A stretch of 64,000 nucleotides of DNA, from contig JBDZVA010000002.1 in NCBI GenBank assembly GCA_040255465.1, positions 310,001 through 374,000 of the forward strand, read 5' to 3'. This stretch comes from UBA5793 sp040255465 (GTDB lineage Bacteria; Planctomycetota; Phycisphaerae; Phycisphaerales; UBA5793). The translations under genes and the position numbers were made by a program. Of the stretch, positions 29,240-38,309 are shown piece by piece. How positions within the stretch are numbered: the first letter of the stretch is position 1; the number at the start of each line of letters is the position of its first letter. Under the pieces are notes generated by a model. The model was not told where the DNA came from. It saw only the letters and a program-made list of their open reading frames with translations, and searched no databases.

Positions 29240-30310
29240 ATGAACGACCTCAACCGACGCGCGTTTCTCGCGGCCGGTGCTGCCGCCGCAGTTCCTCTCA
29301 TTGTTCCACTCCCCGCTTCAGGGGCGTCGCGTGCGCAGCGAGGCGGGCAGGGTCGCGGCGGACCGGTCGTCATCAGCAGCGGCAACGGACTGCGCGCGGT
29401 GGTCAAAGCAATGGACGACATCAAAGGCGGCGCGGATCCCGTGGATGCCGTCGTCGCCGGCGTGGCGATCGTCGAGAACGATCCCAATGACATGAGCGTC
29501 GGCTACGGCGGCCTGCCAAACGAAAACGGCGTTGTGCAACTCGACGCCTCCGTCATGCACGGCCCATCGCACAAGGCCGGCTCCGTGGGAGCGCTCGAGA
29601 ACATTCCCAACGCCGCCGCAGTCGCGCTCAAGGTGCTTCGCCGCACCGATCACGTCATGCTCGTCGGAGCCGGCGCACTCGCGTTTGCTAAGGCGCACGG
29701 CTTCAAGGAGCAGGACATGCTCACCGACCAAGCCCGCGAGGCCTGGCTCAGGTGGAAAGAGAATCTCAACAAAGATGACGACTGGCTCAACGAAGAGCAG
29801 CACGTTGATCGAGACGCCCGCGCGGAACGTGCCGAGCAACTCGGCATCCCATACCACTACGGCACGATCCACTGTGCCGCGCTCAACGAAGCCGGCGACG
29901 TTTCGGCCTGCACGACGACCAGCGGCCTGAGTTACAAGATTCCCGGCCGCGTCGGTGATTCGCCCATCATCGGCGCGGGGATGTTCGTCGACAACGAAGT
30001 GGGGGCAGCCGGCGCCACCGGTCGCGGCGAGGCGGTGATGCAGTCCTGCGGCGCCTTCCAGACCGTCCAGCACATGGCCAATGGACTTGAACCTGAGGAG
30101 GCTTGCCTCAAGACCCTGAAGTGGATTGCGGACCATACGAAGCGGCGTTCGCTGCTGACCGCCGCCGGCCGCCCAAACTACAACGTCACCATGTACGCGC
30201 TGCGCAAAGATGGCAAGTGGGGCAGCGCCTGCATGCTCAAAGGCGGCTCGTTCGCCGTTCACGATGGAACACAAGCGCAACACCTCCCCAGTACGCCACT
30301 CTTTGAGTGA
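29240..30310 (+). CDS. asparaginase / N4-glucosaminyl-asparaginase-type Ntn hydrolase, Tat-exported
   Basis: The 356-residue protein is a type 2 Ntn hydrolase (isoaspartyl peptidase/aspartylglucosaminidase). The precursor cleaves itself before Thr209 in YGTIHCAA; the conserved TTTSGLSYKIPGR and GRVGDSPIIGAG blocks follow. The bond cleaved would be Gly-Thr, as in bacterial EcAIII-type enzymes. An N-terminal NRRAFLAAGAAAAVPL suggests Tat export. The start is the ATG at 29240. The TGA is 8 bases before the GTG of an ABC-2 ATPase gene, so the two may be co-expressed. The substrate, Asn, isoaspartyl peptide or glycoasparagine, is uncertain. Confidence 0.85.
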   Translation: MNDLNRRAFLAAGAAAAVPLIVPLPASGASRAQRGGQGRGGPVVISSGNGLRAVVKAMDDIKGGADPVDAVVAGVAIVENDPNDMSVGYGGLPNENGVVQLDASVMHGPSHKAGSVGALENIPNAAAVALKVLRRTDHVMLVGAGALAFAKAHGFKEQDMLTDQAREAWLRWKENLNKDDDWLNEEQHVDRDARAERAEQLGIPYHYGTIHCAALNEAGDVSACTTTSGLSYKIPGRVGDSPIIGAGMFVDNEVGAAGATGRGEAVMQSCGAFQTVQHMANGLEPEEACLKTLKWIADHTKRRSLLTAAGRPNYNVTMYALRKDGKWGSACMLKGGSFAVHDGTQAQHLPSTPLFE

Positions 30311-30318
30311 GGAACATC

Positions 30319-31239
30319 GTGGCCGAACCGACGCCCCGCGCGCCGCACATCATCCGTGTCCATCAACTGACCAAGTCATTCGGCTCCCTCAGGGCCGTCA
30401 ATGATGTGACGTTCGATGTGCATCGCGGCGAGACGTTCGGCCTGCTCGGCCCCAACGGCGCCGGCAAGTCCACCACCATCAGCATCATCGTCGGCGCGAT
30501 CGAAGGTGACGGCGGCCAGGTCGAGATCGACGGCCGCGATATCCGCAACGGCGCCTCCGTCCGCCGCCTCATCGGCATCGCCCCACAGTCACTCGCCCTG
30601 TACGACGTGCTGTCCGCCGAGCGCAACCTCGTGTTCTTCGGCTCGCTCTATGGCTTGTCTGGTGCTCAATTCAACGAGCGCGTCGACTGGGCGCTGAAGT
30701 TCGCCCAGCTCGAAGATCGCCGCCGCGATCTGGTCAAGACATTCTCGGGAGGCATGAAACGCCGCCTCAATATGGCGTGCGCTCTCGTTCACGATCCGCA
30801 GATCATCCTGCTCGACGAACCGACCGTCGGCGTCGATCCCCAGTCGCGCAATCACATCTTTGAGTGCATTGAGCGACTCAAGGATGACGGCCGAACGATC
30901 ATCTACACGACGCACTACATGGAAGAAGCGCAACGCCTCTGCGATCGCATCGCGATCATGGATCACGGCAAACTCCTCGCACTCGACACGCTCGACGGCC
31001 TGCTCGGCGAATTCGGCGGCGCGGCCGTCGTCACGGCAGATCTCGTCAGGCCGCCTACTGACGCGTCGATGCTGCCGGCCGCACTCGATGGCCTGCATCT
31101 TCGCTTCGAATCGAAACAACCCCTCGAGGAAGTCAGCCGTCTCGCCACGGGTGGAATCGCCTTTGCGACGCTCAACGTGGCCAAACCTGATCTCGAATCT
31201 GTCTTCCTGTCACTCACCGGAAGGAGTCTGCGAGACTGA
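30319..31239 (+). CDS. ABC-2 type exporter ATP-binding protein
   Basis: The 306-residue ATPase has Walker A GPNGAGKST, signature FSGGMKRRLN, Walker B IILLDEPTVGVD and His in TTHYMEE, all typical of NatA/CcmA-like ABC-2 exporters. GTG at 30319 is preferred, with GAGGA upstream; a GTG four codons earlier (30307) would overlap the asparaginase stop. Its TGA overlaps the ATG of the membrane protein gene. Substrate unknown. Confidence 0.88.
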   Translation: MAEPTPRAPHIIRVHQLTKSFGSLRAVNDVTFDVHRGETFGLLGPNGAGKSTTISIIVGAIEGDGGQVEIDGRDIRNGASVRRLIGIAPQSLALYDVLSAERNLVFFGSLYGLSGAQFNERVDWALKFAQLEDRRRDLVKTFSGGMKRRLNMACALVHDPQIILLDEPTVGVDPQSRNHIFECIERLKDDGRTIIYTTHYMEEAQRLCDRIAIMDHGKLLALDTLDGLLGEFGGAAVVTADLVRPPTDASMLPAALDGLHLRFESKQPLEEVSRLATGGIAFATLNVAKPDLESVFLSLTGRSLRD

Positions 31240-32576
31240 TGCGCACGATCTGGCTCATGGCTCTGAAAGACCTCAAGATTGTCCGGCACGACAAGGTGGG
31301 GCTGTTCTTCATCATCGGGTTTCCCGTCCTGATGGGCGTGCTTTTCGGCGCCATCAGCAGTTCGTTTTCGAGTGGTGGCGACAATGTCCAGCTCGAGATC
31401 GCCGTGGTCGATGCAGACCGCAGCGACATGTCGCGGCGCTTCATCGAATCGCTCAAAAACTCCGGCAGCGTGACGCTTCGCCCACCGACCGATCCCGCGG
31501 CGTCGATCGAGTCCCAGCGCGATCAGGTCATCAACGACATTCGAAGAGGCAAGCTGCTCGCCTTCGTCGGCCTGCCCCAGGGATTCGGCGAGACCGCCGG
31601 CATCATGTGGATGGAAGGTCCAGCTATCGAACTTGGCGTCGATCCCTCGCGATCTGCTGAGTCCGGCATGCTTCAGGGAATCATCATGCAGGCGATGGGA
31701 GAGCTGATCGCCGACCGCTTCGCTGATCCCAAATCGATGCAGCCGATGATCGCCCAGTCGCGCAAGGACATTCTGGAGAACGATGACATCAATCCCGCCA
31801 CCAAAGCCATCCTCAGCGGCTTCATGGGGACGCTCGACACATTCATGGGTTCGCTCGACGAACTCAACGCCGATCTCGACGAATCGGGTGCAGATTCCAA
31901 TCGGCCGAAGATGCAACTGGCCAACATTCAGACCGTTGATGTCACCGCGCCCACGAAGGAAAACGAACTCACGTCGCGCATCCGTTCCACGTGGGATATC
32001 AGTTTCCCATCCGCGATCCTCTGGGGCGTGCTCGGCTGTGCTGCGACGTTTGCCGTCACCATGGTGCGCGAGCGCTCACAGGGTACCTTTTACCGCCTGC
32101 GCGTCGCGCCCATCTCGCGAGCGCAGATTGTTGCGGGCAAGGGCCTGGCGTGCTTCATCGCGGTCATCTGCGTGAATGTCATGATGGTCGCGCTTGGCTA
32201 CGCCCTGGGCATGCGGCCAAACAGCTTCATCTTCCTCGCGCTGGCCATCGCAAGCCTCGCATTCTGCGTGGTGGGCATCATGATGCTCATGAGCGTCATC
32301 GGCCGCAGCGAAGAGGCCGTCTCGGGCGCATCGTGGGGGGCCAATGTGGTCATGGCGATGTTCGGCGGCGGGATGATCCCGCTCGCGTTCATGCCCCCCT
32401 TCATGAAATCCATCAGCCACTTCAGCCCGATGAGTTGGGGCGTACTGGCGCTCGAAGGCGCCATCTGGCGCGGCTTCTCGCTGACCGAAATGCTCTTGCC
32501 CTGCGCGGTCCTGATCGCCATCGGCGCCGCCGGAATCGGCGCCGGCGTCATGATCCTCAACCGCGCCACCGACTGA
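31239..32576 (+). CDS. ABC-2 type exporter membrane protein
   Basis: The 445-residue membrane protein fits ABC-2 permeases: an N-terminal membrane segment (about 22-44), a large external loop (45-250) and five to six C-terminal membrane segments with the RERSQGTFYRLRVAPISRAQI block. It overlaps the ATPase gene by one base, so stoichiometric translation is likely. The pair forms an exporter whose cargo may be a lipid, drug or polysaccharide; the sequence does not say. Confidence 0.87.
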   Translation: MRTIWLMALKDLKIVRHDKVGLFFIIGFPVLMGVLFGAISSSFSSGGDNVQLEIAVVDADRSDMSRRFIESLKNSGSVTLRPPTDPAASIESQRDQVINDIRRGKLLAFVGLPQGFGETAGIMWMEGPAIELGVDPSRSAESGMLQGIIMQAMGELIADRFADPKSMQPMIAQSRKDILENDDINPATKAILSGFMGTLDTFMGSLDELNADLDESGADSNRPKMQLANIQTVDVTAPTKENELTSRIRSTWDISFPSAILWGVLGCAATFAVTMVRERSQGTFYRLRVAPISRAQIVAGKGLACFIAVICVNVMMVALGYALGMRPNSFIFLALAIASLAFCVVGIMMLMSVIGRSEEAVSGASWGANVVMAMFGGGMIPLAFMPPFMKSISHFSPMSWGVLALEGAIWRGFSLTEMLLPCAVLIAIGAAGIGAGVMILNRATD

Positions 32577-32605
32577 TCTGGCGCTGCCGCATACACTCCC
32601 GCCCC

Positions 32606-33910
32606 ATGGAACACCTCGGCACTTTCGAGATCATCGCCATCCTCATCACCCTCGCGGCGGTGTTCAGCTACATCAATCACCGCGTGCTCGGCCTGCCCAC
32701 GACCATCGGCCTGATGATCCTCGCCATGATCCTCTCCATCGGCCTGATCGGCGCGGGTCACGTGTTCCCCTCGGTGCGCGAGACGGCCGACCGCACCATG
32801 CAGTCCATCAACTTTGACAAGACCCTGCTACACGGCATGCTTGGCTATCTCCTCTTCGCGGGTGCGTTGCACATCGATCTGAGCGATCTGCGCAAGCACA
32901 CCACCGTCATCGCCACACTCGCCACAGTCGGCGTGGTCGTTTCCACCGCCATCGTCGGCAGCGTGGTGTGGCTCATCGCCGGCGCTCTGGGCCTTCCCCT
33001 TGAGTTCATTCACTGCCTGCTCTTTGGGGCGCTCATCTCGCCAACCGACCCGATCGCGGTGCTTTCCATCCTCAAGAGTCTTCACGCTCCGCAGGATCTC
33101 GAGACCCAGATCGCCGGCGAATCGCTCTTCAATGATGGCGTGGGCGTCGTCATCTTCCTGGCGCTGCTCGGCTTTGCCGGCGCGGGCCACGGCGGCGAAC
33201 CCACCGGCGTCGGCACTGTCACCGTCCTCTTTATCAAGGAGGCGATCGGCGGGGCAGTCTTCGGCCTCGGCATTGGCCTGCTCGCCTACAAAATGCTCAT
33301 GGACATCGACAATTATCAGGTCGAAGTCCTCATCTCGCTCGCACTTGTCACCGGCGGCTATGCGCTGGCTGATGCGTTTCACATCTCCGGACCCATCGCC
33401 ATGGTTGTGGCGGGGCTGCTCATTGGCAACCACGGCCGCGCGTTCGCCATGTCCGAAACCACCCGCGAGCACCTCGACACCTTTTGGGAACTCGTCGACG
33501 AGATTCTCAACGCCGTGCTTTTCGTGCTCATCGGTCTCGAGGTGCTGCTGCTCGCCATCGATCGTCACTACGTACTCGCCGGCGTGCTCGCCATTCCCAC
33601 CGTCCTCGCGGCCCGCTTCATTTCCGTCGGTCTGCCCTTTGCGGTGCTGCCCATCAAGGGCAAGCGCGTGCCGCATGCTGTGAAGCTCATGACCTGGGGC
33701 GGCCTGCGCGGCGGAATCTCCGTGGCGCTCGCCCTCTCACTGCGCGATGAACTCGGTCACGGCATGGATCGACAGGTCAGCGACGCGATCCTCGTCATGA
33801 CCTACGTCGTCGTGGTCTTTTCGATCATCGTGCAGGGATTGACAATCGCTCCACTCCTGCGCCGCTGGATCAAGCCGGCCGGCACGCCCGGGCCCAGCCC
33901 TCACGCCTGA
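32606..33910 (+). CDS. cation/proton antiporter, CPA1 (NhaP-like)
   Basis: The 434-residue protein has about 12 membrane segments. The SPTDPIAVLSIL block and the ESLFNDGVGVVIF block carry the ND motif of CPA1 Na+/H+ antiporters, followed by WGGLRGGISVALALS. The ATG at 32606 is used, 30 bases after the ABC-2 permease gene, with no strong ribosome site. It probably exchanges Na+ or K+ for protons at the inner membrane. Confidence 0.88.
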   Translation: MEHLGTFEIIAILITLAAVFSYINHRVLGLPTTIGLMILAMILSIGLIGAGHVFPSVRETADRTMQSINFDKTLLHGMLGYLLFAGALHIDLSDLRKHTTVIATLATVGVVVSTAIVGSVVWLIAGALGLPLEFIHCLLFGALISPTDPIAVLSILKSLHAPQDLETQIAGESLFNDGVGVVIFLALLGFAGAGHGGEPTGVGTVTVLFIKEAIGGAVFGLGIGLLAYKMLMDIDNYQVEVLISLALVTGGYALADAFHISGPIAMVVAGLLIGNHGRAFAMSETTREHLDTFWELVDEILNAVLFVLIGLEVLLLAIDRHYVLAGVLAIPTVLAARFISVGLPFAVLPIKGKRVPHAVKLMTWGGLRGGISVALALSLRDELGHGMDRQVSDAILVMTYVVVVFSIIVQGLTIAPLLRRWIKPAGTPGPSPHA

Positions 33911-34047
33911 CCGGCTGGCGTTGCTTCGCGTGCCGGGCGGACCGCGGAAAACGCCGCCACCCTCCGCCAGATGGCGCAGATCCCGCCGCCAAGAACACGG
34001 CGGAATGCCTGATACCGGCCCCCCTCGGCCCGGTATAGTGATGCACC

Positions 34048-35430
34048 ATGAACAACAAACCTCTTCCGCCAATCACCCGTCGTCAGTTCCTGCAGACCTC
34101 TGCCGCCGCCACCGCCTGGGCGATGACGGCCAAGTCCTACAGCCGCGTGCTCGGTTCAAACGCGCGCCTCAACGTCGCGTTCATCGGCGTTGGCGGCATC
34201 GCCAGCAACCAGCACATTCCGCCGCTGGCCGACCTTGGCGCGCTCTGCCCGTGCTTTACCGACGTGGACAAGACGCGGTGGGAACCGGCGACGAAGCGAT
34301 GGTCGGACGCGACCGGTTACACCGACTACCGCAGGATGTTCGACAAGCAGCACAAAGACATCGACGCCGTCATGGTCGGCACGCCCGATCATCATCACTT
34401 CCCGGCGACGATGATCGCGATGAGTCTTGGCAAGCACGCCTACACGCAAAAGCCGCTCACGCATACGCCGTGGGAAGCGCGGCAACTCATGCTTGCCCAG
34501 AAGAAGTACAAACTCGCCACGCAGATGGGCAACCAGGGGCACGCCTCCGAAGAACTGCGCCTTTCCATCGACTACCTGCGCGCCGGCGCCATTGGCGATC
34601 TGCACGAAGCGCACATCTGGACTGATCGCCCCTGGTGGCGTCAGGGTCTCAAGCGCCCCGAAGGCGCCGAAGAGATTCCATCGACAATGGACTGGGATTC
34701 CTGGCTCGGGCCCGCGCCCGAGCGACCCTACCGCCACAACCCCGCTGACAACTGGGGCGGCCTCTATCACCCCTTCAACTGGCGCGGCTGGTGGGACTTC
34801 GGCTGCGGCGCGCTCGGCGACATGGCCTGCCACGAGGTCGATCCCGTCTACTGGGCGATGAACCCCGGCTACCCGACCACGATCGAGCTGACCGCCGGCG
34901 ATGCGTTTGGCGACGCCGAGATGTTCGGCAAGTCGAGTACCGTCCGCTTCGACTTCCCCGCGACGATCAGCCGGCCCGCATTCTCAATCTACTGGCACGA
35001 TGGCGGCAACAAGCCCGCACGACCAGCGGAACTCGCCGAGGATATCAAGATGACCAACGAGGGCGCGCTCTACATCGGCAGCAAGGGCAAGATGATCTGC
35101 CTGCCCAATGCCAAGGCACCGCCGCGCCTCCTGCCCGCTTCGCGTCACGACGAATACGGCACGCCTCCACAGATGATCGAACGATCCGCCGAGGGCCATC
35201 ACAAAGAGTGGTACCTCGCGTGCATCGGCGAGAAGCCCTACGACTATCCCAAGAGCAACTTCGCCTACGCCGGCCCCTTCAGCGAGTTCATCCTCCTCGG
35301 CTGCATCGCGCAGCGAGTCGGCGGCCGCCTCGAGTACGACCCGAAGGCCATGAAGTTCACCAACAACGACGCCGCCAACGCCTTCATCAGCAAGACCTAC
35401 CGCAAGGGCTGGGAGTACAAGCTCGACTGA
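34048..35430 (+). CDS. Gfo/Idh/MocA-family oxidoreductase with Tat signal
   Basis: The 460-residue protein starts with TRRQFLQTSAA, a Tat signal, then a Rossmann NAD(P)-binding fold (VAFIGVGGIASNQH near residue 52) and the QKPLTHTPWEARQL block (EKP-like motif, here QKP). The C-terminal domain has the planctomycete-style DFGCGALGDMACHEVDPVYWAM block. It is likely exported with bound cofactor and acts on a sugar or sugar derivative; the substrate is unknown. It stands alone, with a terminator-like hairpin after it. Confidence 0.88.
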   Translation: MNNKPLPPITRRQFLQTSAAATAWAMTAKSYSRVLGSNARLNVAFIGVGGIASNQHIPPLADLGALCPCFTDVDKTRWEPATKRWSDATGYTDYRRMFDKQHKDIDAVMVGTPDHHHFPATMIAMSLGKHAYTQKPLTHTPWEARQLMLAQKKYKLATQMGNQGHASEELRLSIDYLRAGAIGDLHEAHIWTDRPWWRQGLKRPEGAEEIPSTMDWDSWLGPAPERPYRHNPADNWGGLYHPFNWRGWWDFGCGALGDMACHEVDPVYWAMNPGYPTTIELTAGDAFGDAEMFGKSSTVRFDFPATISRPAFSIYWHDGGNKPARPAELAEDIKMTNEGALYIGSKGKMICLPNAKAPPRLLPASRHDEYGTPPQMIERSAEGHHKEWYLACIGEKPYDYPKSNFAYAGPFSEFILLGCIAQRVGGRLEYDPKAMKFTNNDAANAFISKTYRKGWEYKLD

Positions 35431-35460
35431 ATTGAATGAAGTCTCATCTGACACTCACTT

Positions 35461-35486
35461 CATGCCCCGCCGCAGGGTGGGGCATG
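35461..35486. terminator. GC-rich hairpin between Gfo/Idh gene and tRNA-Ala
   Basis: CATGCCCC (35461-35468) and GGGGCATG (35479-35486) form a perfect 8-bp stem, extendable with one mismatch, 30 bases after the Gfo/Idh stop. There is no T tract, so termination is plausible but not proven. Confidence 0.45.
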
Positions 35487-35577
35487 AACCGTTTTCGGGC
35501 CATGTGAGAGGGAGGCTCGCAGCGTCCTGCCGCAAGCGGATGGGCCGAACCGGTGGGGTGACGAGAAAAAAGAACAA

Positions 35578-35650
35578 TGGAGCCGAGGGGGCTCGAACCC
35601 CTAACCCCTGCCTTGCAAAGGCAGTGCTCTCCCAATTGAGCTACGGCCCC
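35578..35650 (-). tRNA. tRNA-Ala (TGC)
   Basis: On the minus strand the acceptor stem is GGGGCCG/CGGCTCC, with one G-U pair. The D stem is GCTC/GAGC, the anticodon stem TGCCT/AGGCA with loop TTGCAA (anticodon TGC), and the T loop is TTCGAGC. The discriminator base is A (35578). CCA is not encoded. Confidence 0.95.
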
Positions 35651-35815
35651 ATCTGTGAGCCTCGGGAAGCCTCCCCGAAACTCGATCACATCATAGCCAT
35701 TCAGCCCCAGAATCACCATTTCAGCCCCCATCTGGGGATTTGGGCTAACACGCCGCCCCCTCACGCGTCAGTACTCAGGTAGGAATCCCCACGCCCGGAC
35801 CTCAGGGAGGTTGTC

Positions 35816-38206
35816 ATGAACCGCCGCGCCCGTCTCTCCATCGCTCTGGCCCTGTGCAGCATGCTCTTCATCCTCTTCCAAACTGCGGCCGTCCGCGCCT
35901 CGGGCGTGCTTGTCGTCGAAGGGATGCGCAACAACCCCCTGCGCATCGAAGATCACCTTGTGCGAATCAACATCACCGATCGCGTGGCGCTGACAACGGT
36001 CAACCAGACGTTCCGCAACACCAGCAATCAGCGCCTCGAAGCGACCTACATCTTCCCGATCCCCGAGGGCGCCGATCTGACCGACTTCCAGATGACCTTC
36101 AACGGCAAGATGGTGCAGGGCGAAGTGCTCCCCGCCGACAAGGCGCGCGAAATCTACGAACGCATCGTGCGCGGCAATCGCGATCCCGGCCTGATCGAGT
36201 TCATTGGCCGCCGACTGATGCGCGCCCGCATCTTCCCCATCGAACCCGATTCAACCACCGAGATTCAGCTCTCGTATCAGCAGGTGACCGACAGCGTCGC
36301 CGAGATGTGGCGCTACCAGTATCCGCTCCGCACGCCCGGCGAGAACAGCATCGCCAACGGCACCGTCCGCTTCGACGTTACGCTCAACTCCAAGAGCCCG
36401 CTGCGCGGCATCTGGTCGCCGACGCACGAAGTCGAAGTCGTCCGCGATGGCGATCACAAAGCCCGCGCCGTCTTCGAACGCACCAACTTCAGCCTTGCCG
36501 ACGATTTCGTGCTCCTCTACGACGCCCAGCAGCGCGACGTCGGCTTGTCCGTCGTCTCCTACCGCGAAGATGAGGCGCTGCCCGGCCATTTCCTCCTGCT
36601 GCTGGCCCCCAAGCCGCTGTGGGATGACCAGGTGCAGGTGCCCCAGGACTACGTCTTTGTCGTCGACACCTCCGGCTCGATGGCCAGCGACGGCAAGATC
36701 GACCAGGCCAAGCAGGCCCTCATCTACTGCATCGACCGCCTCGAATCCGAAGACCGCTTCTCCGTGGTTCGCTTTTCGACTGGCTTTGACACGATCTTCG
36801 ACAAGTTGCAGAAAGCCGACAAGGCGAGCAAAGCCGAGGCAACTCATCGCGTCGAGAAGTTCAAGCCCTCCGGCGGCACCAACATCAACGACGCGCTCAA
36901 AGCCGCCCTCGACATGCGCGATGCCGACGCCAAGGACCGACCCTTTGTCGTCGTCTTCATCACCGACGGCAAGGGTGATCAGAAACGCGAGATCGTCGAA
37001 GACATGTTTGCTCGCATGACCAAGGACTTCCGCGCCAACATCCGTCTCTTCCCCTTCGGCGTGGGTCACGATGTCAACACTCAGCTGCTCGACGCACTCG
37101 CCACCGGCTACGGCGGCATTCCGACCTATGTGCAACCCGGCGAGAATCTTGAGCACAGCCTCGGCGACTTCTTTGCCGTCTTCAGCGAACCCGTTCTCAC
37201 TGACCTGCATCTGACACTGCCCGATGCCGTGGTCACCGAGCAGTATCCGCCGACGATCGGCGATCTCTACAACGGCCGCCAGATTCTCCTCGCAGGCCAG
37301 TTCGAAAAACCTGTCAAGGGTCCCGTCACGCTCAAAGCCAAGCGCGGCGACAAGGAACTCACCTATACCTGGAATGAGATCTCATTCGAGCCGACCAATG
37401 ATGCGACCTACGTGCCGCGCATCTGGGCCGGCCGCAAGATCGCGTACCTCATCGACCGCATCCGCCTCGATGGCGAATCGAGCGAGATGGTGCGCGAGAT
37501 CATGGACCTGTCCACGAAGTACAGCCTGCAGACGCCGTATTCGAGCTACCTCGTCGCGCCGGAACTGGAGCGCAGCATCTTCGGCGCGCCCGGCGATCGG
37601 CCAAACCGCCTGAGTTTCGGGCGCGGTCGAGGCAGTGGCTTCGAGGGCGGTGGTGGCGGGTTTGAAGGAGGAGCAGCGCCGGCCAGCGAGTCTCTGCGCC
37701 GGTCGCTCGACACCGAAGAGGCCCTCAAGGAAGCACGTGAGAACGCCCCCGCGAGTCGCCCTGCGGGTGCCGGTAAGGCAGGGGGTGACGACAGGCTGTA
37801 TCAGATGAATCCCACCGATGCCGCTGGGGAAGGCGCCTTCTACCTTGCCGCCCGCCAGGCCCGCGCACGCGAAGCCACAGCCCTCGAAGATCAGAACGCC
37901 GATACGCGCGCGATGGCTATCCGCCGCATCGGCGATCGCAACTACGTCTTCGTCTCCGGCTACCTCGTCGACTCAACGTTGACGGAAGAAACCAAACTCA
38001 CCGAACTCAAGTTCGGCTCCGACGGCTACTTCGATCTCATCATGATGCGACCCGACCTGCGCAAGGCCCTCGCCGCCAGTAAATTCATGGTCGTCATGGT
38101 TGATCCGAAGAACGCCATCGTCATCCGCCAGGAAGAAGGCGTGGGCTCACTCACCGATGAAATGAAGGCCATCATCAAGGCAGGAGCGCCCAAACCCAAG
38201 AAGTGA
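35816..38206 (+). CDS. VIT + VWA domain exported protein
   Basis: The 796-residue protein has a signal peptide (about 1-29, ending VRAS), a VIT domain (about 35-160, with LEATYIFPIPEGA and the Y-Q-Q-V-T block) and a von Willebrand factor A domain (about 270-450) whose MIDAS DTSGSMAS is intact. A Gly-rich linker (about 600-640, FGRGRGSGFEGGGGGFEGG) precedes a C-terminal domain. VIT/VWA proteins are common in planctomycetes and usually mediate envelope protein interactions; the partner is unknown. ATG at 35816 has CAGGGAGG close upstream. Confidence 0.85.
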   Translation: MNRRARLSIALALCSMLFILFQTAAVRASGVLVVEGMRNNPLRIEDHLVRINITDRVALTTVNQTFRNTSNQRLEATYIFPIPEGADLTDFQMTFNGKMVQGEVLPADKAREIYERIVRGNRDPGLIEFIGRRLMRARIFPIEPDSTTEIQLSYQQVTDSVAEMWRYQYPLRTPGENSIANGTVRFDVTLNSKSPLRGIWSPTHEVEVVRDGDHKARAVFERTNFSLADDFVLLYDAQQRDVGLSVVSYREDEALPGHFLLLLAPKPLWDDQVQVPQDYVFVVDTSGSMASDGKIDQAKQALIYCIDRLESEDRFSVVRFSTGFDTIFDKLQKADKASKAEATHRVEKFKPSGGTNINDALKAALDMRDADAKDRPFVVVFITDGKGDQKREIVEDMFARMTKDFRANIRLFPFGVGHDVNTQLLDALATGYGGIPTYVQPGENLEHSLGDFFAVFSEPVLTDLHLTLPDAVVTEQYPPTIGDLYNGRQILLAGQFEKPVKGPVTLKAKRGDKELTYTWNEISFEPTNDATYVPRIWAGRKIAYLIDRIRLDGESSEMVREIMDLSTKYSLQTPYSSYLVAPELERSIFGAPGDRPNRLSFGRGRGSGFEGGGGGFEGGAAPASESLRRSLDTEEALKEARENAPASRPAGAGKAGGDDRLYQMNPTDAAGEGAFYLAARQARAREATALEDQNADTRAMAIRRIGDRNYVFVSGYLVDSTLTEETKLTELKFGSDGYFDLIMMRPDLRKALAASKFMVVMVDPKNAIVIRQEEGVGSLTDEMKAIIKAGAPKPKK

Positions 38207-38214
38207 GGCGGCGC

Positions 38215-38280
38215 GTAGGTCGGGACAAGGCTCTGTCGAAGATCCTGAGCGAAGTCGAAGGGCGCAGGCCCGGCGCTTGG
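38215..38280. repeat. GTAGGCCGGGTC-type repeat with a second palindrome nested inside
   Basis: The flanks (GTAGGTCGGGACAAGGCTC and GCGCAGGCCCGGCGCTTGGG) match the repeat at 39200 and 39630, with substitutions. Between them lie about 28 extra bases containing TCGAAG-N-CCTGAGCGAAGTCGAAGG. That inner unit resembles a short palindrome family seen in many bacterial genomes. The layout suggests a repeat inserted within a repeat. Confidence 0.6.
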
Positions 38281-38309
38281 GCTCGGAGACGCCGATACGA
38301 TCTGCCTTG

